The notes under the pieces: generated by a model | Databases searched by the model: none | Told to the model about the DNA's origin: nothing | The model's input: the letters and a program-made list of their open reading frames with translations, nothing else | Part shown: one piece after another, positions 62,845 to 64,000 of the stretch | How the letters are laid out: every line of letters starts with the position of its first letter | How positions within the stretch are numbered: position 1 is the first letter of the stretch | NCBI GenBank assembly: GCA_012517855.1 | Contig: JAAYUD010000060.1 | Location: 38,592-102,591, forward strand | Length of the DNA stretch: 64,000 nucleotides | DNA from: Bacteroidales bacterium | Lineage (GTDB): Bacteria; Bacteroidota; Bacteroidia; Bacteroidales; Bacteroidaceae | Reading direction: 5' to 3' | Program-made: the position numbers and the translations under genes

Positions 62845-63300
62845 GCAACTTCCGTCACCGTATCTTATTGTCTATGAGCCATATATGCTGTGACGGCTTA
62901 TTTTTGGGACTCAAAAATGATATTATCTTGCTCAGTGTTAGTGCGTTATGAAACGTGAGTCGCCCGCTTCGCATGTCAACCGAGTAGGTCATCAGTTAGC
63001 AATCACTCCCTTACTTACTCTCCATGCATGAAAAGGACCGGGGGCTTCTTCCTTTGAGGTAGGGGTTTTGTACACATCCTATAGAATCATGGTTATCGTA
63101 TTTAAGGTATTTCTGCCAGCTCATTAAGGGGTTGTCGTTTCACCAAGGTGATTCGGTTAACTCACCCTTGTGAAACGATCGACTCACCTAGGTGATTCGG
63201 TCAACTCATATAGGTGGAACGACATCCTTCTAAGGACAAAGATACAAAATCTTTCTGACATGAACAGGCTTTCATCCGTATGTCTCACAGGCCTCATTAG
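62845..63300. repeat. Diverged ~450-bp dyad-array element, copy 2
   Basis: Second copy of the element at 23512-23975, in the same orientation and sharing the same ordered words. The core has four dyads at 63141 (CACCAAGGTG), 63163 (CACCCTTGTG), 63185 (CACCTAGGTG) and 63207 (CATATAGGTG), again at exactly 22 bp. Spacers are ATTCGGTTAACT, AAACGATCGACT and ATTCGGTCAACT. Relative to copy 1, the first spacer is in the same orientation and the second and third are reverse-complemented. The flanks GTCGTTT and GAACGAC are kept. CACCTAGGTG is still a perfect dyad although its inner bases differ from CACATATGTG. Confidence 0.8.
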
Positions 63301-63852
63301 GGGCACTTACGGCCATTTTGAAATCCCCTTTATTGTGTTATATTTACCGAAAAGTAAGCGTCTCTGGTTATGATGGTTTTTAGGAAAAACAAGGACAATG
63401 GTGGCACGCAACTTTCATAAATCACTGTGTAACAGCTCAATCATGCGTTTTTCGTGTCCCATTTCAGCCTCTATTCGTGATAATATGCTGATTGATAGTT
63501 AATTGATGTGACAGATCTGTCTGCGCAACTTGATTTTTATTCCGAATCTCAGTTGTTTGTGACTACGCACGGCGTGAATCTACCAAACGGGAACCTCTTT
63601 AGCCTGCATAATTCATCCTCACTACTTATCGTATGTCTTTGTCAAAAAATCCTTCCATCCATTCAATTTGACTCACCAAAATTATACTATTATCTCTTTC
63701 AAATCCTTTCAAACAGCTTCAATATTCATTTATGAACAAGCAGAAAAGCGTTTTTTGAAGCATTATCAAACATAAGGGTACGAAGAATCGCACGCTCCGA
63801 AAGAGTGTGTATCTCGTTTTGGGGAGTAGGAAGGTTGAGTCGGTAGCTGTAG

Positions 63853-63999
63853 CTATGCTGAAGCCAGCAACCTTAAGGCATTTTCCATTTCTTGTCGATA
63901 ACGATGCCCTTTGGTAAAGCTTATCTTAATGAGTGATTTCATCTCTTTGATATGTACGGCACTCAGCATGATCTTCTTAATGAAGCTGTCTGTCGTAAA
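63853..63999 (-). CDS. C-terminal fragment of an unidentified protein (runs off the window)
   Basis: On the reverse strand one frame is open from the window edge to a TAG at 63853-63855, 48 codons, reading ...FIKKIMLSAVHIKEMKSLIKI then SFTKGHRYRQEMENALRLLASA. It looks like coding sequence (helical, charged, normal codon use) but is too short to assign. The rest of the gene lies beyond 64000. Confidence 0.4.
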   Translation of the reverse strand, partial: FTTDSFIKKIMLSAVHIKEMKSLIKISFTKGHRYRQEMENALRLLASA

Positions 64000-64000
64000 G

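Larger units (their letters stand above)
62177..63852. other. 1.7-kb non-coding region with IS remnant and repeat copy 2
   Basis: 62177-62715 is very AT-rich, with TATTAATA tandem units near 62548-62570. An IS-like fragment lies at 62721-62800. Repeat copy 2 follows (62845-63300). From 63300 to 63852 nothing is convincing; on the reverse strand a short frame near 63405-63490 reads LSRIEAEMGHEKRMIELLHSDL before a stop and may be a gene remnant. The forward frames at 63170-63373 and 63508-63735 lack coding character. Confidence 0.5.

Noticed and set aside
63170..63735. Two forward frames of 67 and 75 codons
   Set aside because: The first starts inside the dyad array of copy 2; neither has a start context, a conserved pattern or support from copy 1.

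Overview
The window reads as a chromosome segment of a low-GC member of the order Bacteroidales (phylum Bacteroidota). The grounds are repeated -33/-7 promoters of the TTTG...TAnnTTTG type, Bacteroidota-restricted families (DUF4301, DUF4919, BACON-like and NigD-like lipoproteins, an anti-sigma/beta-barrel fusion, DUF4199, DUF5606, DUF6452/DUF6048), an epimerase-type threonine dehydrogenase, a urocanate hydratase of about 660 residues, and a methionine synthase without its activation domain. I cannot fix the genus.

Layout. 0-3.5 kb: a truncated HU-like protein at the left edge, an AT-rich gap, a secreted remnant of an M1 aminopeptidase, and a ccsBA cytochrome c maturation pair. 3.8-10.4 kb: a complete histidine-to-glutamate pathway (hutU-ftcD-hutI, a 276-bp hairpin-bearing gap, fchA-hutH). 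10.5-12.8 kb: divergent tdh and kbl, which convert threonine to glycine and acetyl-CoA. 12.9-22 kb: housekeeping genes (Dabb protein, udk, an MltF-like transglycosylase, pncB, DUF4301, relA, panB, a HAD phosphatase). 22.4-25.7 kb: an accessory patch of lipoprotein and secreted genes flanking a roughly 1-kb non-coding block that holds repeat copy 1. 25.7-31 kb: an AlaX-like editing protein, Hsp20, a sodium:solute symporter, engB, a DUF1573 protein, msrA and a cyclophilin. 31.2-38 kb: an ECF sigma/anti-sigma pair, then an operon of a processive-type glycosyltransferase, a PAS histidine kinase with a degenerate ATP site, a single-domain response regulator and a membrane-anchored EEP hydrolase. 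38-44 kb: a reverse-strand cluster (metH, smpB, Yip1-like, NigD-like, DMP19-like and one unrecognised gene). 44-51 kb: a 72-bp palindrome, a DUF5606 protein, an FMN-binding protein, queC, an OPT transporter, a DUF1460 amidase, lipB, a YigZ-type protein, then tRNA-Thr and SRP RNA in one transcript. 51-62 kb: membrane and cofactor genes (DUF4199, GT2, DUF6452/6048, mntP, apbE, nadE), a queuosine-precursor transporter, pyrG and yidC. 62.1-64 kb: a long gap with an IS remnant and repeat copy 2, ending in a truncated unknown gene.

The most unusual signals are non-coding. (1) Two diverged copies of a roughly 450-bp element, near 23.5 and 62.9 kb, each carry four 10-bp dyads at an exact 22-bp pitch; the 12-bp spacers between them are partly in opposite orientation in the two copies. 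(2) A compact pseudoknot matching a class I preQ1 riboswitch lies directly before the queuosine-precursor transporter. (3) An orphan promoter/terminator pair near 43.4 kb predicts an sRNA of about 60 nt. (4) There is a near-perfect 72-bp palindrome at 44.4 kb. (5) The SRP RNA has an apical UGAC tetraloop and shares a transcript with tRNA-Thr. Links between distant genes: apbE (54.7 kb) could flavinylate the FMN-binding protein at 45.4 kb, and queC and the riboswitch-linked transporter both serve the queuosine pathway.
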